Made by a program: the position numbers and the translations under genes | Source of the DNA: CBDCWO01 sp965223405 | Lineage (GTDB): Bacteria > Bacteroidota > Bacteroidia > Chitinophagales > Saprospiraceae | Assembly (NCBI GenBank): GCA_965223405.1 | Contig: CBDCWO010000006.1 | Location: 2,666,001-2,730,000 of the forward strand | Direction: 5' to 3' | Length of the DNA stretch: 64,000 nt | In this document: piece after piece, positions 17,439-26,497 of the stretch | Numbering within the stretch: position 1 is the stretch's first letter | Layout: the number at the start of each line of letters is the position of its first letter | Notes under the pieces: generated by a model | What the model saw: the letters and a program-made list of their open reading frames with translations, nothing else | The model's database searches: none | What the model was told of the DNA's origin: nothing

Positions 17439-18524
17439 ATGTCTATTTCCCGAAGATCATTTATTCGCACCTCTCTTTTTGCCACTTCAGTAACACCAAT
17501 TTGGTATGCAACCCGATGCACTCCGGAACGAAAACTCGGAGTGGCTATATTGGGATTAGGAAACTATGCCACCAATCAGGTTGCCCCTGCATTAATGCAT
17601 ACCCAAAATTGTCAACTAAAAGGAATTGTGACCGGGTCACCTGATAAAGTAGAAACTTGGAAATCCAAGTATAATATCCCAGCCGGGAACATCTATAATT
17701 ATGAAAATTTCGATCGTATAAAGGCCAATTCGGATATTGATATTGTGTATGTGGTCACTCCCAATGCCTTGCATCGAGATTTCACTATTCGAGCTGCTCA
17801 GGCTGGAAAACATGTCATTTGTGAAAAACCTATGGAGATCTCCTCTGCCCGATGTAAGGAGATGATAATGGCCTGTGAAAAAGCAGGTGTACAACTACAG
17901 ATTGGATATCGTTGTCAATATGATCCGTACCACCGCGAATTGATCCGCTTTGTGCAGGAAAATGAGTATGGTAAAGCGAAAGTAATTGAAACCGGTTTTT
18001 CGTTTTATGGAGTAAACAGCAGCAACTGGCGGTTCACCGATGCCAGTTTGTCTGGAGGTGGGCCATTGATGGATATTGGAGTTTACTGCATCCAGGCTTG
18101 CCGCTATACTCTAGGTTTAGATCCGATCTCGGTAACAGCACAGAAGTACAAGACCATCATGGACAAATTGCCAGGGATGGAAGAGACCATAACCTGGCAA
18201 TTTGAATTTGATAGTGGGGTGATTGCCAATTGTACCAGCAGCTATGTTGCCAGACACAATCGATTTCATATTTCCACTGAAAAGGGTTGGGCGGACCTTT
18301 CACCTGCCTTTAGTTATTCACTCGAACCGGGATGGATCAATGGTACTCAAATGACGAAAGTAGATCATAATCAACAAGCGGCTCAAATGGATGCTTTTGC
18401 ACAAAACATAATGGATAGTACTCCTGTATTGGCGTCGGGTGATGAAGGATGGAGGGATATGGTTATCATTGAAGCTATTTATCGAGCTGCGGAAACGGGT
18501 GAAAAAGTGGTGATTAAATATTAA
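17439..18524 (+). CDS. Gfo/Idh/MocA-family oxidoreductase, Tat-exported
   Basis: The 361-residue protein begins with a twin-arginine signal (SRRSFIRTS) and then a Rossmann fold (VAILGLGNYATNQ near residue 35) that binds NAD(P). The segment HVICEKPMEISSARCKEM contains the EKP motif of the Gfo/Idh/MocA family. The C-terminal half is the usual alpha/beta substrate domain with GGPLMDIGVYCIQACRY. The overall pattern is closest to glucose-fructose oxidoreductase types, where tightly bound cofactor makes Tat export sensible. The sugar substrate is unknown. The gene stands alone, with a 273-base gap before the acyl carrier protein gene. Confidence 0.9.
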   Translation: MSISRRSFIRTSLFATSVTPIWYATRCTPERKLGVAILGLGNYATNQVAPALMHTQNCQLKGIVTGSPDKVETWKSKYNIPAGNIYNYENFDRIKANSDIDIVYVVTPNALHRDFTIRAAQAGKHVICEKPMEISSARCKEMIMACEKAGVQLQIGYRCQYDPYHRELIRFVQENEYGKAKVIETGFSFYGVNSSNWRFTDASLSGGGPLMDIGVYCIQACRYTLGLDPISVTAQKYKTIMDKLPGMEETITWQFEFDSGVIANCTSSYVARHNRFHISTEKGWADLSPAFSYSLEPGWINGTQMTKVDHNQQAAQMDAFAQNIMDSTPVLASGDEGWRDMVIIEAIYRAAETGEKVVIKY

Positions 18525-18797
18525 ATACCTGATATGATGTCACCTATTCGCATGTTGAATTGAAGAATTTATAATGTGCATTACGCAAAGCTTTTAAAAT
18601 AAGCGAAGAGGTATTTTAACATAACATACCAAATGACCTTAATCATTATGTCCAAAAAGAGATATCAGCAAGTAGTTTATGGTGCTTTTCTAATATTGTT
18701 GACTGTTTGTATAAAAATTCAAACCGTTCGAAAGTGAATGGATATCAAATAATTACTATTGATGCGGTTCATTAACTAAACTATAAATATTTTAATT

Positions 18798-19040
18798 ATG
18801 GAAAAAATAGAACTCCAAACACGAGTTAAAAAAGTGATCGCCGAGGTCTTGTCGATTGAGGAAGCAACTATAGGTGATGAAGCAAATTTTATTTTTGATT
18901 TAGGTGCAGATTCCATGCAAAGTTTGAGGCTAGTGGCAGGATTTGAAGAAGAATTCGATATTGAGATGGATGAGGACAAAGCACTTGAGGTTCAAACTGT
19001 TGACAACGCTGTTGACTTTATCGCAAATTACGTTAACTAA
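18798..19040 (+). CDS. Acyl carrier protein
   Basis: The 80-residue protein is a complete acyl carrier protein. Ser39 in DLGADSMQSLRL is the site for the 4'-phosphopantetheine arm; the family usually has DSL, so DSM is a small variation. Helices and the acidic surface (EEFDIEMDEDKA) are typical. It is followed after 19 bases by an ADP-forming acyl-CoA ligase-like gene and is not next to fatty-acid synthesis genes. It may therefore be a dedicated carrier rather than the main AcpP; that is inference. The 273-base gap upstream contains only a weak 29-codon frame. Confidence 0.9.
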   Translation: MEKIELQTRVKKVIAEVLSIEEATIGDEANFIFDLGADSMQSLRLVAGFEEEFDIEMDEDKALEVQTVDNAVDFIANYVN

Positions 19041-19059
19041 CAAATTTTAAACTCATCAC

Positions 19060-21192
19060 ATGTCTAACCGTTCAGAACTGCATCAGCAGAATCTTGAGAA
19101 GATTTTTTATCCCAAATCCGTAGCATTAGTAGGTGTCACCCAGGCAAAAAATACGGTTCCCTATGATATAATGCAAGGTATTCTCTTTGGAGGATATAAG
19201 GGAATAATCTATCCGGTCAGCCCCGGCAGCAAGCATATATTTGGTTTTAAAACCTACAAGTACGTATTGGATATCGAAGGTCCGGTAGATCTGGCTATTA
19301 TTGTGTTTCCCAGTTCTGTATGCCATCTGGCCTTAGAGCAATGTGGTCAGAAAGGGATAAAATCCGTAATTATTATTTCTGCTGGATTTAAAGAAGTAGG
19401 AGAAAAAGGACTACAGAGAGAAAAACAATTATTGGAAATTGCCAGGAAGTATGATATTTCCTTTATTGGTCCCAATTGTTTAGGAATGATTAATGCAGAT
19501 CCTTCTGTGTGCATTAACGCTTCATTTGCCCGAAAAATGCCGGCTGCCGGAAATATTGGATTTTTGTCGCAGAGTGGAGCTTTGTGTACCGCGGTTTTGG
19601 ATTATGCTCAGGCAAAAGGTATTGGATTTTCAAAATTTGTGAGTTTTGGCAACAAAGCGGATATATCGGAGATTGATCTGATGTATTATCTAATGCGCGA
19701 CGAACAGACCAAAGTTATTTTATTGTATCTGGAGGAAGTAAGCGATGGACGGGCGCTGATGAAGGCTGCTCAGGATATTATTGAACAAAGTGGAAAACCC
19801 GTATTGATAATTAAATCAGGACGGACCAGTGAAGGAGCTTCCGCTGCAGCATCGCACACCGGATCTTTAGCCGGTAGCGACGAGGTATGTGATGCAGGTT
19901 TTGCACAGGGTGGAATTATCCGTTGTGATCATATCGAGGAGATGTTTAACATAGCGATTGCCTTCGTCTATCAGCCCATACCCGTTTCGGACCGGGTGGC
20001 GATAATTACAAATGCCGGAGGACCTGGGGTACTTACCACGGATGCCATTATTAAAGAGGGAATGAAGATCGCCAGATTTAATGAGGAAACTACAGCCATA
20101 TTAAAGAAAGCCCTTCCTAATACCGCCAATATCAAAAATCCGGTAGACGTAATTGGAGATGCTACGGCGGCAAGGTATAACGCGGCTATAAAACCCATAT
20201 TTGAAGATCCCGGAGTGGATGCGGTATTAATTATCCTTACACCTCAGTCGATGACTGACATTGAGGAAATTGCTCAGGAGGTGGTCGATGTGGCTAAAAT
20301 GTTTGACAAACCTATCTATGCTTCTTTTATGGGAGAAGCTGACGTGGCTCCTGGTATCCGGATTTTACAAGACAATAAGATTCCACATTATTCTTTACCC
20401 GAATCGATGAGTCATGCCTTGACTAAAGTCTATCAGTTTGGACAATTAAAGAATAAGGAGTTTGAAGAAGTTATACCCTTCGATGATTTGGACCATAACC
20501 AGGTTAAGGAGATTCTGGGGAAAGCTGTTGCAGCTAAAGATGCCTATCTGCCTGAATATAAAGCTTCGTCTGTACTTAAATCCTATGGTCTTCCGGTATT
20601 GGGAGGAGGAATGGCCAGGACTGAACAAGAAGTCAAAGATTTGGTGCAACAGCTTGAATATCCTTTGGTAATGAAAGTGCAATCTCAGGATATCGTCCAT
20701 AAAGTGGATGTTGGTGGGGTTGTATTAAATATTGATTCTGAGGAAGCAGCTTTGGAATCCTTTCAGGCGATTCACTCCAATGTCGGTGAGCGGGCTCCGG
20801 AAGCTGTAGTAGATGGAATTTATGTTACCAGACAAGTACCGAAAGGTGTGGAAGTCATCTTGGGGATGAAGAGGGATCCTTCTTTTGGTCCGGTAATTAT
20901 GTTTGGTCTGGGAGGAATATATGTGGAGGTTTTTAAAGATGTAAGTTTTAGAGTTGCTCCAATATCTCGCGGTGAGGCTGTGGGTATGATCCAGGAGATC
21001 CAGGCTTACAAATTATTGGCCGGAACCAGGGGTGAAAATCCCAAAGATGTAGAAAGCATTGTAGATGCCATTATGCGCTTGAGTCAATTATGCGTCGATC
21101 ATCCGGAAATCCAGGAATTGGATATTAATCCCATGATCGTGCTGGATCAGGGTAAAGGGTGTTATGTCGCCGATGCAAAAATTATGATCTAA
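19060..21192 (+). CDS. ADP-forming acetyl/acyl-CoA ligase-like protein (fused alpha-beta)
   Basis: The 710-residue protein fuses the alpha and beta halves of ADP-forming acyl-CoA synthetases. It has a CoA-binding Rossmann domain (about 12-145, SVALVGVTQAKNTVPYDI), succinyl-CoA-ligase-like domains with IGFLSQSGALC, the phosphohistidine loop His266 in AASHTGSLAGSDE, and a C-terminal ATP-grasp domain (about 490-710, PLVMKVQSQDIVHKVDVGGV). Such enzymes interconvert acyl-CoA, ADP and phosphate with the acid, CoA and ATP. No GNAT domain is present, so it is not a Pat-type protein acetylase. Its position between an acyl carrier protein and nagB is unusual and hints at a linked acyl or acetyl metabolism. 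Confidence 0.9.
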   Translation: MSNRSELHQQNLEKIFYPKSVALVGVTQAKNTVPYDIMQGILFGGYKGIIYPVSPGSKHIFGFKTYKYVLDIEGPVDLAIIVFPSSVCHLALEQCGQKGIKSVIIISAGFKEVGEKGLQREKQLLEIARKYDISFIGPNCLGMINADPSVCINASFARKMPAAGNIGFLSQSGALCTAVLDYAQAKGIGFSKFVSFGNKADISEIDLMYYLMRDEQTKVILLYLEEVSDGRALMKAAQDIIEQSGKPVLIIKSGRTSEGASAAASHTGSLAGSDEVCDAGFAQGGIIRCDHIEEMFNIAIAFVYQPIPVSDRVAIITNAGGPGVLTTDAIIKEGMKIARFNEETTAILKKALPNTANIKNPVDVIGDATAARYNAAIKPIFEDPGVDAVLIILTPQSMTDIEEIAQEVVDVAKMFDKPIYASFMGEADVAPGIRILQDNKIPHYSLPESMSHALTKVYQFGQLKNKEFEEVIPFDDLDHNQVKEILGKAVAAKDAYLPEYKASSVLKSYGLPVLGGGMARTEQEVKDLVQQLEYPLVMKVQSQDIVHKVDVGGVVLNIDSEEAALESFQAIHSNVGERAPEAVVDGIYVTRQVPKGVEVILGMKRDPSFGPVIMFGLGGIYVEVFKDVSFRVAPISRGEAVGMIQEIQAYKLLAGTRGENPKDVESIVDAIMRLSQLCVDHPEIQELDINPMIVLDQGKGCYVADAKIMI

Positions 21193-21242
21193 CCATTCGC
21201 AAATAGAGGAAATTCTTTTTATAAACTTGAAATAATTAAAAA

Positions 21243-22052
21243 ATGAGGATTCTTATTCACGATGACTATCAGGCTATGAGCACTTGGGTGGCGCATTATG
21301 TTGCTCGAAAAATCAATAAAAGTAATGCGACACCAGAGAAGCCGTATGTATTAGGGCTCCCAACCGGTTCGTCGCCGATCGGTACATATCAAGAGTTGGT
21401 AAGGCTGCACCAGGCCGGGAAAGTGTCGTTTAAAAATGTGGTGACTTTCAATATGGATGAATATGTAGGGTTGCCTGAAACTCATGAACAAAGTTACCAT
21501 TACTTCATGTATGACAATCTATTCAATCATATTGATATCCTGCCGGAAAACATACATATATTGAATGGAAATGCACCGGATCTGGAAAAGGAGTGTGAGG
21601 ATTATGAGGCTGCCATAGAGCAGGCTGGAGGAATCAATCTATTTCTTGGTGGTATTGGAAGTGATGGTCATATAGCTTTTAATGAACCGGGTTCTTCTTT
21701 ATCTTCCAAAACCCGAATTAAGACCTTGACTTATGACACGATAAAGGCCAATGCCAGATTTTTTGAAAATGATGTGACCAAAGTTCCAAAAACTGCGCTT
21801 ACCGTAGGAGTCGGAACCGTGATGGCTGCTCGTGAAGTACTTATTCTGGTAAGTGGATTGAATAAAGCCAGGGCGCTGCAAAAAGTAGTGGAAGATGGCG
21901 TAAATCATATGTGGACTGTATCCATGCTTCAAATTCATAGAAAAGGTATAATCTGCTGTGATGAGAAGGCAACTATGGAATTAAAGGTGGGAACCCGCAA
22001 TTACTTCAAGGATATTGAAGGAGAAAGTCTGAAAAATTTACCTGAACTCTAA
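21243..22052 (+). CDS. nagB: Glucosamine-6-phosphate deaminase
   Basis: NagB converts glucosamine 6-phosphate to fructose 6-phosphate and ammonia. The 269-residue protein aligns residue for residue with the E. coli enzyme at the active site: Asp72 (NMDEYVGL), Asp141, His143 and Glu148 (SDGHIAFNEPGSS). The phosphate loop GLPTGSSPIGTY is at about 38-49. It is therefore almost certainly active. It ends 14 bases before the DUF4954 gene and begins 50 bases after the acyl-CoA ligase gene, so the set from the carrier protein onward could be one operon. Confidence 0.96.
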   Translation: MRILIHDDYQAMSTWVAHYVARKINKSNATPEKPYVLGLPTGSSPIGTYQELVRLHQAGKVSFKNVVTFNMDEYVGLPETHEQSYHYFMYDNLFNHIDILPENIHILNGNAPDLEKECEDYEAAIEQAGGINLFLGGIGSDGHIAFNEPGSSLSSKTRIKTLTYDTIKANARFFENDVTKVPKTALTVGVGTVMAAREVLILVSGLNKARALQKVVEDGVNHMWTVSMLQIHRKGIICCDEKATMELKVGTRNYFKDIEGESLKNLPEL

Positions 22053-22066
22053 AACAATTAAAACCA

Positions 22067-24052
22067 ATGACCTACCGTCCTCTTACCGAGTCTGAAATAC
22101 ACGAGCTAAACAACCAGGGGTGTATATGTGCTGATTGGAATAAAGTACAAGTAGAAACCGGTTTTAGCTCTAAATACATCTATCAAACCAGATTTGAAGG
22201 AGAAGTCAAAATTGGTAGGTTAGATGGTGCTGAAGTCGAAGCTAATGGTATGTCCAGGAGTTCAGGAATTTATTTCTGTACCATTAAAAATTGTGTGATT
22301 TCAGGAGATGTTTACTTTAGCAAAGTGGGATTAATGGAAGGTTATTCTATCGATAATCAGGTCATCATTGAAAATGTAAATTCGATGATTGTCGATGGAC
22401 CTACCAAGTTTGGCAATGGTACGGTAATTGAAGTTTTGAATGAAGGAGGTGGTAGAGAAGTTCCGATATTTGACAAACTTTCAGCTCAAACTGCTTATCT
22501 ATTGGCAAATTATCAGTACGAGCCTGAGATGATAAAGCAAATAACGAGCTTGATTGTTGCCTATTGTGATACCAAAGAATCCGAACGGGGTATGATAGAC
22601 TCCGGATCCTACTTGTCGAATACCGGATCGATCAGAAATGTAAATTTTGGACCTGGTTCTAGAATTGATGGTGCCCTGTTACTTGAGAATGGTACCGTTG
22701 CCAGCAGTATATCCGACCCCTGCGTGATCGGGCATGGAGTCACGGCCAAAAACTTTGTGATTTTATCCGGATCAAAAGTAGATTCCGGATCGATTGCGGA
22801 CAAGTGCTTTATCGGACAAGGCGTAAAGATGGGAAAACAATTTTCAGCAGAGAATTCAGCCTTTTTTGCCAACTCTGAAGCTTTTCATGGCGAAGCGGTA
22901 AGTTTGTTTGCAGGTCCTTATACCGTAACTCATCATAAATCGACCTTGTTGATCGCAACGAGTCTCTCATTTTTTAATGCTGGTAGTGGTACCAACCAAA
23001 GCAATCACATGTATAAGTTGGGACCATTGCATCAGGGTGTGATCGAAAGAGGTTCCAAAACCGGTTCTTTTTCATATTTGCTATGGCCATGTAAAGTAGG
23101 ACCATTTTCCGTAGTAATGGATAAACACGGATCCAATTTTGATACTTCTGAATTTCCTTTTTCTTACGTTAACATTGAGAATGGCAAGAGTACGTTGACT
23201 CCAGCGATGAACCTATTTACGGTAGGAACCAAAAGGGATAGTGAAAAATGGCCGGCCAGAGACCGGAGGAAAGATCCTATAAAGGTTGATTTGATCCACT
23301 TTGATTTGTTTAATCCTTTCCTGGTTGGCAAAATTGTTGCCGGCATCCAAGTTCTGGGTGAACTTTACGAAAAGACATCCAGGGAGACCAAATCGGTTCA
23401 TTACAAAGGGATTACTATACCACGGTTGTTATTAAAGACTGGTAGGAAGTATTACATTTTGGCACTCAAAAAGTATTATGGAGATATGTTGTTGCAGCGT
23501 TTGGGGGATAAATCCTATGCTGATCTTTCTGAAATCAGAAATACGTTAAAAACTGTTGCAGACAGAAAGGAGGAATATTGGGCAGATGTGGCTGGTATGC
23601 TGGCACCCATCTCGCAAATAAGGAGTCTGATTACAGACCTGAAAGAAGGGAACATAGCCCATATCGATGCTTTGAATCGAAGGTTTGAGCAGATTTATGC
23701 CGGTTATGATGATTGGGCTTATGGTTATTTTACACATACTTTAGAAAATCAAATGGGCATCGATCTGGCAGATATCACTATTGAACAATTAAGTCATTTG
23801 TTGCAGGATTGGGAGACTAATTCCCTAAAACTCAATAATATGATCTTAAGGGATGCGATGAAGGAGTTTGATCAAAACAGTAAAGTATGTTTCGGTATTG
23901 ATGGAGATGAAGAATCACGAGAAGCTGATTTTCTGGCTGTGAGAGGAACTTATGAGGGTAATAAGTTCATCCAGGGATTACATGCGGAAAATGAAAGTAT
24001 TAAACAGATTTCGGCAAAATGGCAAGAAACCCTCAGTAATTTGGGTAGATAA
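22067..24052 (+). CDS. DUF4954 family protein with left-handed beta-helix-like repeats
   Basis: The 661-residue protein matches the DUF4954 family of Bacteroidota. The first 400 residues carry hexapeptide-like turns (for example SGDVYFSKVGLMEGYSI and GPGSRIDGALLLENGTV), as in acyltransferases and nucleotidyltransferases with left-handed beta-helices. The C-terminal 250 residues are helical. There is no signal peptide, so it is cytoplasmic. The family has no assigned reaction. The 14-base spacing after nagB and the beta-helix fold make a role in amino-sugar or acetylated-sugar metabolism plausible, but this is inference. Confidence 0.85.
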   Translation: MTYRPLTESEIHELNNQGCICADWNKVQVETGFSSKYIYQTRFEGEVKIGRLDGAEVEANGMSRSSGIYFCTIKNCVISGDVYFSKVGLMEGYSIDNQVIIENVNSMIVDGPTKFGNGTVIEVLNEGGGREVPIFDKLSAQTAYLLANYQYEPEMIKQITSLIVAYCDTKESERGMIDSGSYLSNTGSIRNVNFGPGSRIDGALLLENGTVASSISDPCVIGHGVTAKNFVILSGSKVDSGSIADKCFIGQGVKMGKQFSAENSAFFANSEAFHGEAVSLFAGPYTVTHHKSTLLIATSLSFFNAGSGTNQSNHMYKLGPLHQGVIERGSKTGSFSYLLWPCKVGPFSVVMDKHGSNFDTSEFPFSYVNIENGKSTLTPAMNLFTVGTKRDSEKWPARDRRKDPIKVDLIHFDLFNPFLVGKIVAGIQVLGELYEKTSRETKSVHYKGITIPRLLLKTGRKYYILALKKYYGDMLLQRLGDKSYADLSEIRNTLKTVADRKEEYWADVAGMLAPISQIRSLITDLKEGNIAHIDALNRRFEQIYAGYDDWAYGYFTHTLENQMGIDLADITIEQLSHLLQDWETNSLKLNNMILRDAMKEFDQNSKVCFGIDGDEESREADFLAVRGTYEGNKFIQGLHAENESIKQISAKWQETLSNLGR

Positions 24053-24136
24053 TCCAAACTAAATTCATCGACTAAACTCACCGATTCGATTCTGGAATGG
24101 AATCATATTAAGATTCATTTAGAGGCTGGTTCCATA

Positions 24137-24826
24137 CTACACAGCGAAGTAAGATTCCAATTCCTTTAACGTGACCTGATCGGTTTGGATGTCTTTGACG
24201 ATTTGACCTTTTTCCAAGACAACGATCCGGTCGCACACCTCAGTTACATGATTGAGGTCATGAGAGGAGATTAAGAATGTTTTTTCAGCTGCGTATTCCT
24301 TGACAATATTTTTAAATCTAATTTGGGAGCTGGGATCCAAACTGGCAAAGGGTTCATCTAGAATAACTATTTCGGGATTTCCAATTAGGGAAGCAACCAA
24401 ACCTACTTTCTTTTGATTTCCTTTGCTCAGATCTCTGATGAATTTTTTTACACCAATAATTTCATCATTAAAAAACTCAGTAAATCGATGTACAAATTGT
24501 TCCGTATCCGATTTATTCCAGCCATATAGTTTGCCAATGAAATGAAAATATTCATCGGGAGTTAGGAAATCGATCAGAAAAGATTCGTCTAGAAATGCAG
24601 AAGTATATTTTTTCCAATTTTCATGTAATCTCACATTTTCACTTTTAGACAATACTTCACCCTGAGAAGGAGCGATCAAATCCAGTACCAGGCTAAAGGC
24701 TGTAGTTTTACCAGCTCCATTATTTCCAACCAAACCAAATACTTCACCTTCCGGAATAATTAATTCCGGGATATCAAGAACAATCTTTTTGTCATACGCT
24801 TTTTTAATATTCTTGAAGTCGATCAT
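24137..24826 (-). CDS. ABC transporter ATP-binding protein
   Basis: The 229-residue ATPase has Walker A (GLVGNNGAGKTTAF, about 31-44), an ABC signature in the form LSKGNQKKVGL, Walker B with catalytic Glu (IVILDEPFASLDP) and the switch His (LISSHDLNH). It is one domain of the type that powers drug, lipid or peptide exporters. It begins 3 bases after the stop of a DUF5687-type membrane protein gene, and the two clearly form a transporter. The cargo is unknown. Confidence 0.94.
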   Translation of the reverse strand: MIDFKNIKKAYDKKIVLDIPELIIPEGEVFGLVGNNGAGKTTAFSLVLDLIAPSQGEVLSKSENVRLHENWKKYTSAFLDESFLIDFLTPDEYFHFIGKLYGWNKSDTEQFVHRFTEFFNDEIIGVKKFIRDLSKGNQKKVGLVASLIGNPEIVILDEPFASLDPSSQIRFKNIVKEYAAEKTFLISSHDLNHVTEVCDRIVVLEKGQIVKDIQTDQVTLKELESYFAV

Positions 24827-24829
24827 CGG

Positions 24830-26299
24830 TTAACTTTTTTTACGAAATGCAGCCGCAATTCGGTAACGATTTTTTTGAAATGATTTGACAGCAGTATCAA
24901 TGATATATGAGTGCATGATTAATCCAAGTAACCCCACTATCCCTATCATGATGATACCGAGGCTGGAATTTCCCAAGGCGTTAAATATCAAATAGATCCC
25001 AAAAGGGATGAAGAATATTGGGATGATAATCAGAAAATGAGCGGCACTAATACCTTCATAATTCATCATCGCCCCTTTCCCAAGGTCGATACGTTTTGAG
25101 TTATAGCTGGCTAAAAACATGTACATAAAAATGGATCCTCCGATATTAAAAAAGAAAAGAGACGTAAAAATCAAAAAATAGTCAGAATCCAAAAATCCAT
25201 ATGGTATGGATAGTACATAACAGATTACACAGGAGAGCACGAGTAAATAATATTTTGCCTTAAATATGTCTTTGATTTCGATCTGTCTGGAAGATAATAA
25301 ATCAAAATGCGGACTATTCCAGGACAGCATAAGTTGGCCATAGTTTAAAGCGAAAATTCCGGTCATGAACAGCCCGATAAATATCTTCAGCCACATGTAA
25401 TTTGAAATATCATCTCCTAAAAAGATTAAGGGATAAAGCATAAATAACAAGCTGATGAATAAAAAGGAACGTGATCTTTTGTTGCGCCAGATTAATTTTG
25501 CCTCCAAATCCATTAATTTTCCCGCATTACCAAAGCGATGAAACCACCCAATTTCAAACGATCGGACATCTCCCGAAGTCACGCGATCTTCCAGATAATA
25601 GTTATTTTTGGTGATGCGGAATGAAAGGAAATACATGATCAGGGCAGCCAACCAAGGCAACAAAGGAAGGGGCCAGGTATGGGTCAGCCATTTAAACAGC
25701 TGTTCTAGATAATGATTTAATCCGATTACTCCGGAATAGTCTAAATAAAATACTACAATCAATAAAAATACAGCTGTTCCGGACAACCAGGGTTTTACTC
25801 TAAACCCCCGATCCAAATAGTAACTGAGAAAATTGTTAAATAAAATCCAGCCAACGGTCAATACCAAGAAGCTAATGATGGTAGACAGTGAATAGTAATC
25901 GGGCATTGCGCTGATCACAAAGGGAAGGATCATCAACAATGGTATCAAGTTGAAAAAGCTCCTTACCGACTTAAGAACTACAAAATGAGTAAGGCGGGTT
26001 TTTGAGATTGGGAGAGCCAAATAGGGTTTAACATCCTGATGTGGAAATTTTTGCAGTAGGACTCTGACGATGATATCTCCTAAAAAGTAATAAACTAAAA
26101 GACCCCCAACTTTAGTCAAAAGATCTTGATTGGGAAAAATTTCAACCAGTATGTTATCAACAAAAAGACCCAGGATTATAAGGTTGAAAGCCAGATAAAT
26201 TCCCAACAATCCTAATAAAACAGTACTGACCATGTTTTGAGTTAAAGCCGGCGATCGTAACGATTTTTTTATGTCATGAGAGAATAATGCACGAAACAT
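24830..26299 (-). CDS. DUF5687-type ABC transporter permease
   Basis: The 489-residue integral membrane protein has about twelve hydrophobic helices and a soluble, charged loop near residues 225-260 (EIGWFHRFGNAGKLMDLEAK). The N-terminus (FRALFSHDIKKSLRSPA) and the pattern resemble DUF5687 family members, which are the permease partners of single ATPase domains in Bacteroidota. It is cotranscribed with the ATPase (3-base gap). No function is established. A stem-loop terminator that serves degQ lies upstream, separating the two units. Confidence 0.82.
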   Translation of the reverse strand: MFRALFSHDIKKSLRSPALTQNMVSTVLLGLLGIYLAFNLIILGLFVDNILVEIFPNQDLLTKVGGLLVYYFLGDIIVRVLLQKFPHQDVKPYLALPISKTRLTHFVVLKSVRSFFNLIPLLMILPFVISAMPDYYSLSTIISFLVLTVGWILFNNFLSYYLDRGFRVKPWLSGTAVFLLIVVFYLDYSGVIGLNHYLEQLFKWLTHTWPLPLLPWLAALIMYFLSFRITKNNYYLEDRVTSGDVRSFEIGWFHRFGNAGKLMDLEAKLIWRNKRSRSFLFISLLFMLYPLIFLGDDISNYMWLKIFIGLFMTGIFALNYGQLMLSWNSPHFDLLSSRQIEIKDIFKAKYYLLVLSCVICYVLSIPYGFLDSDYFLIFTSLFFFNIGGSIFMYMFLASYNSKRIDLGKGAMMNYEGISAAHFLIIIPIFFIPFGIYLIFNALGNSSLGIIMIGIVGLLGLIMHSYIIDTAVKSFQKNRYRIAAAFRKKS

Positions 26300-26442
26300 G
26301 GAGTCTTTTCAATATTTGCTGGTAGCCAAAATAAGTGTTTTAGCTAACATGTGTATTATATTGCTCCGATCATTCTACCAATTCCTCAATTTTATGGATG
26401 AAAATAATTGTAGACAGAAGAAGATTTGGATAATGGGGTAAT

Positions 26443-26476
26443 AAAAAAGCCGGACCCATTTTGCGACCGGCTTTTA
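26443..26476 (-). terminator. Rho-independent terminator of degQ
   Basis: aaaagccgg (26445-26453) pairs with ccggctttt (26467-26475) around a 13-base loop. On the minus strand the stem is followed by a T-run. It lies about 22 bases after the degQ stop. Confidence 0.85.
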
Positions 26477-26497
26477 TCATCTTGATTGCGGTAAACT

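Noticed and set aside
18648..18737. 29-codon frame with a hydrophobic middle (MSKKRYQQVVYGAFL...)
   Set aside because: It could be a small membrane peptide, but no conservation or start signal supports it.
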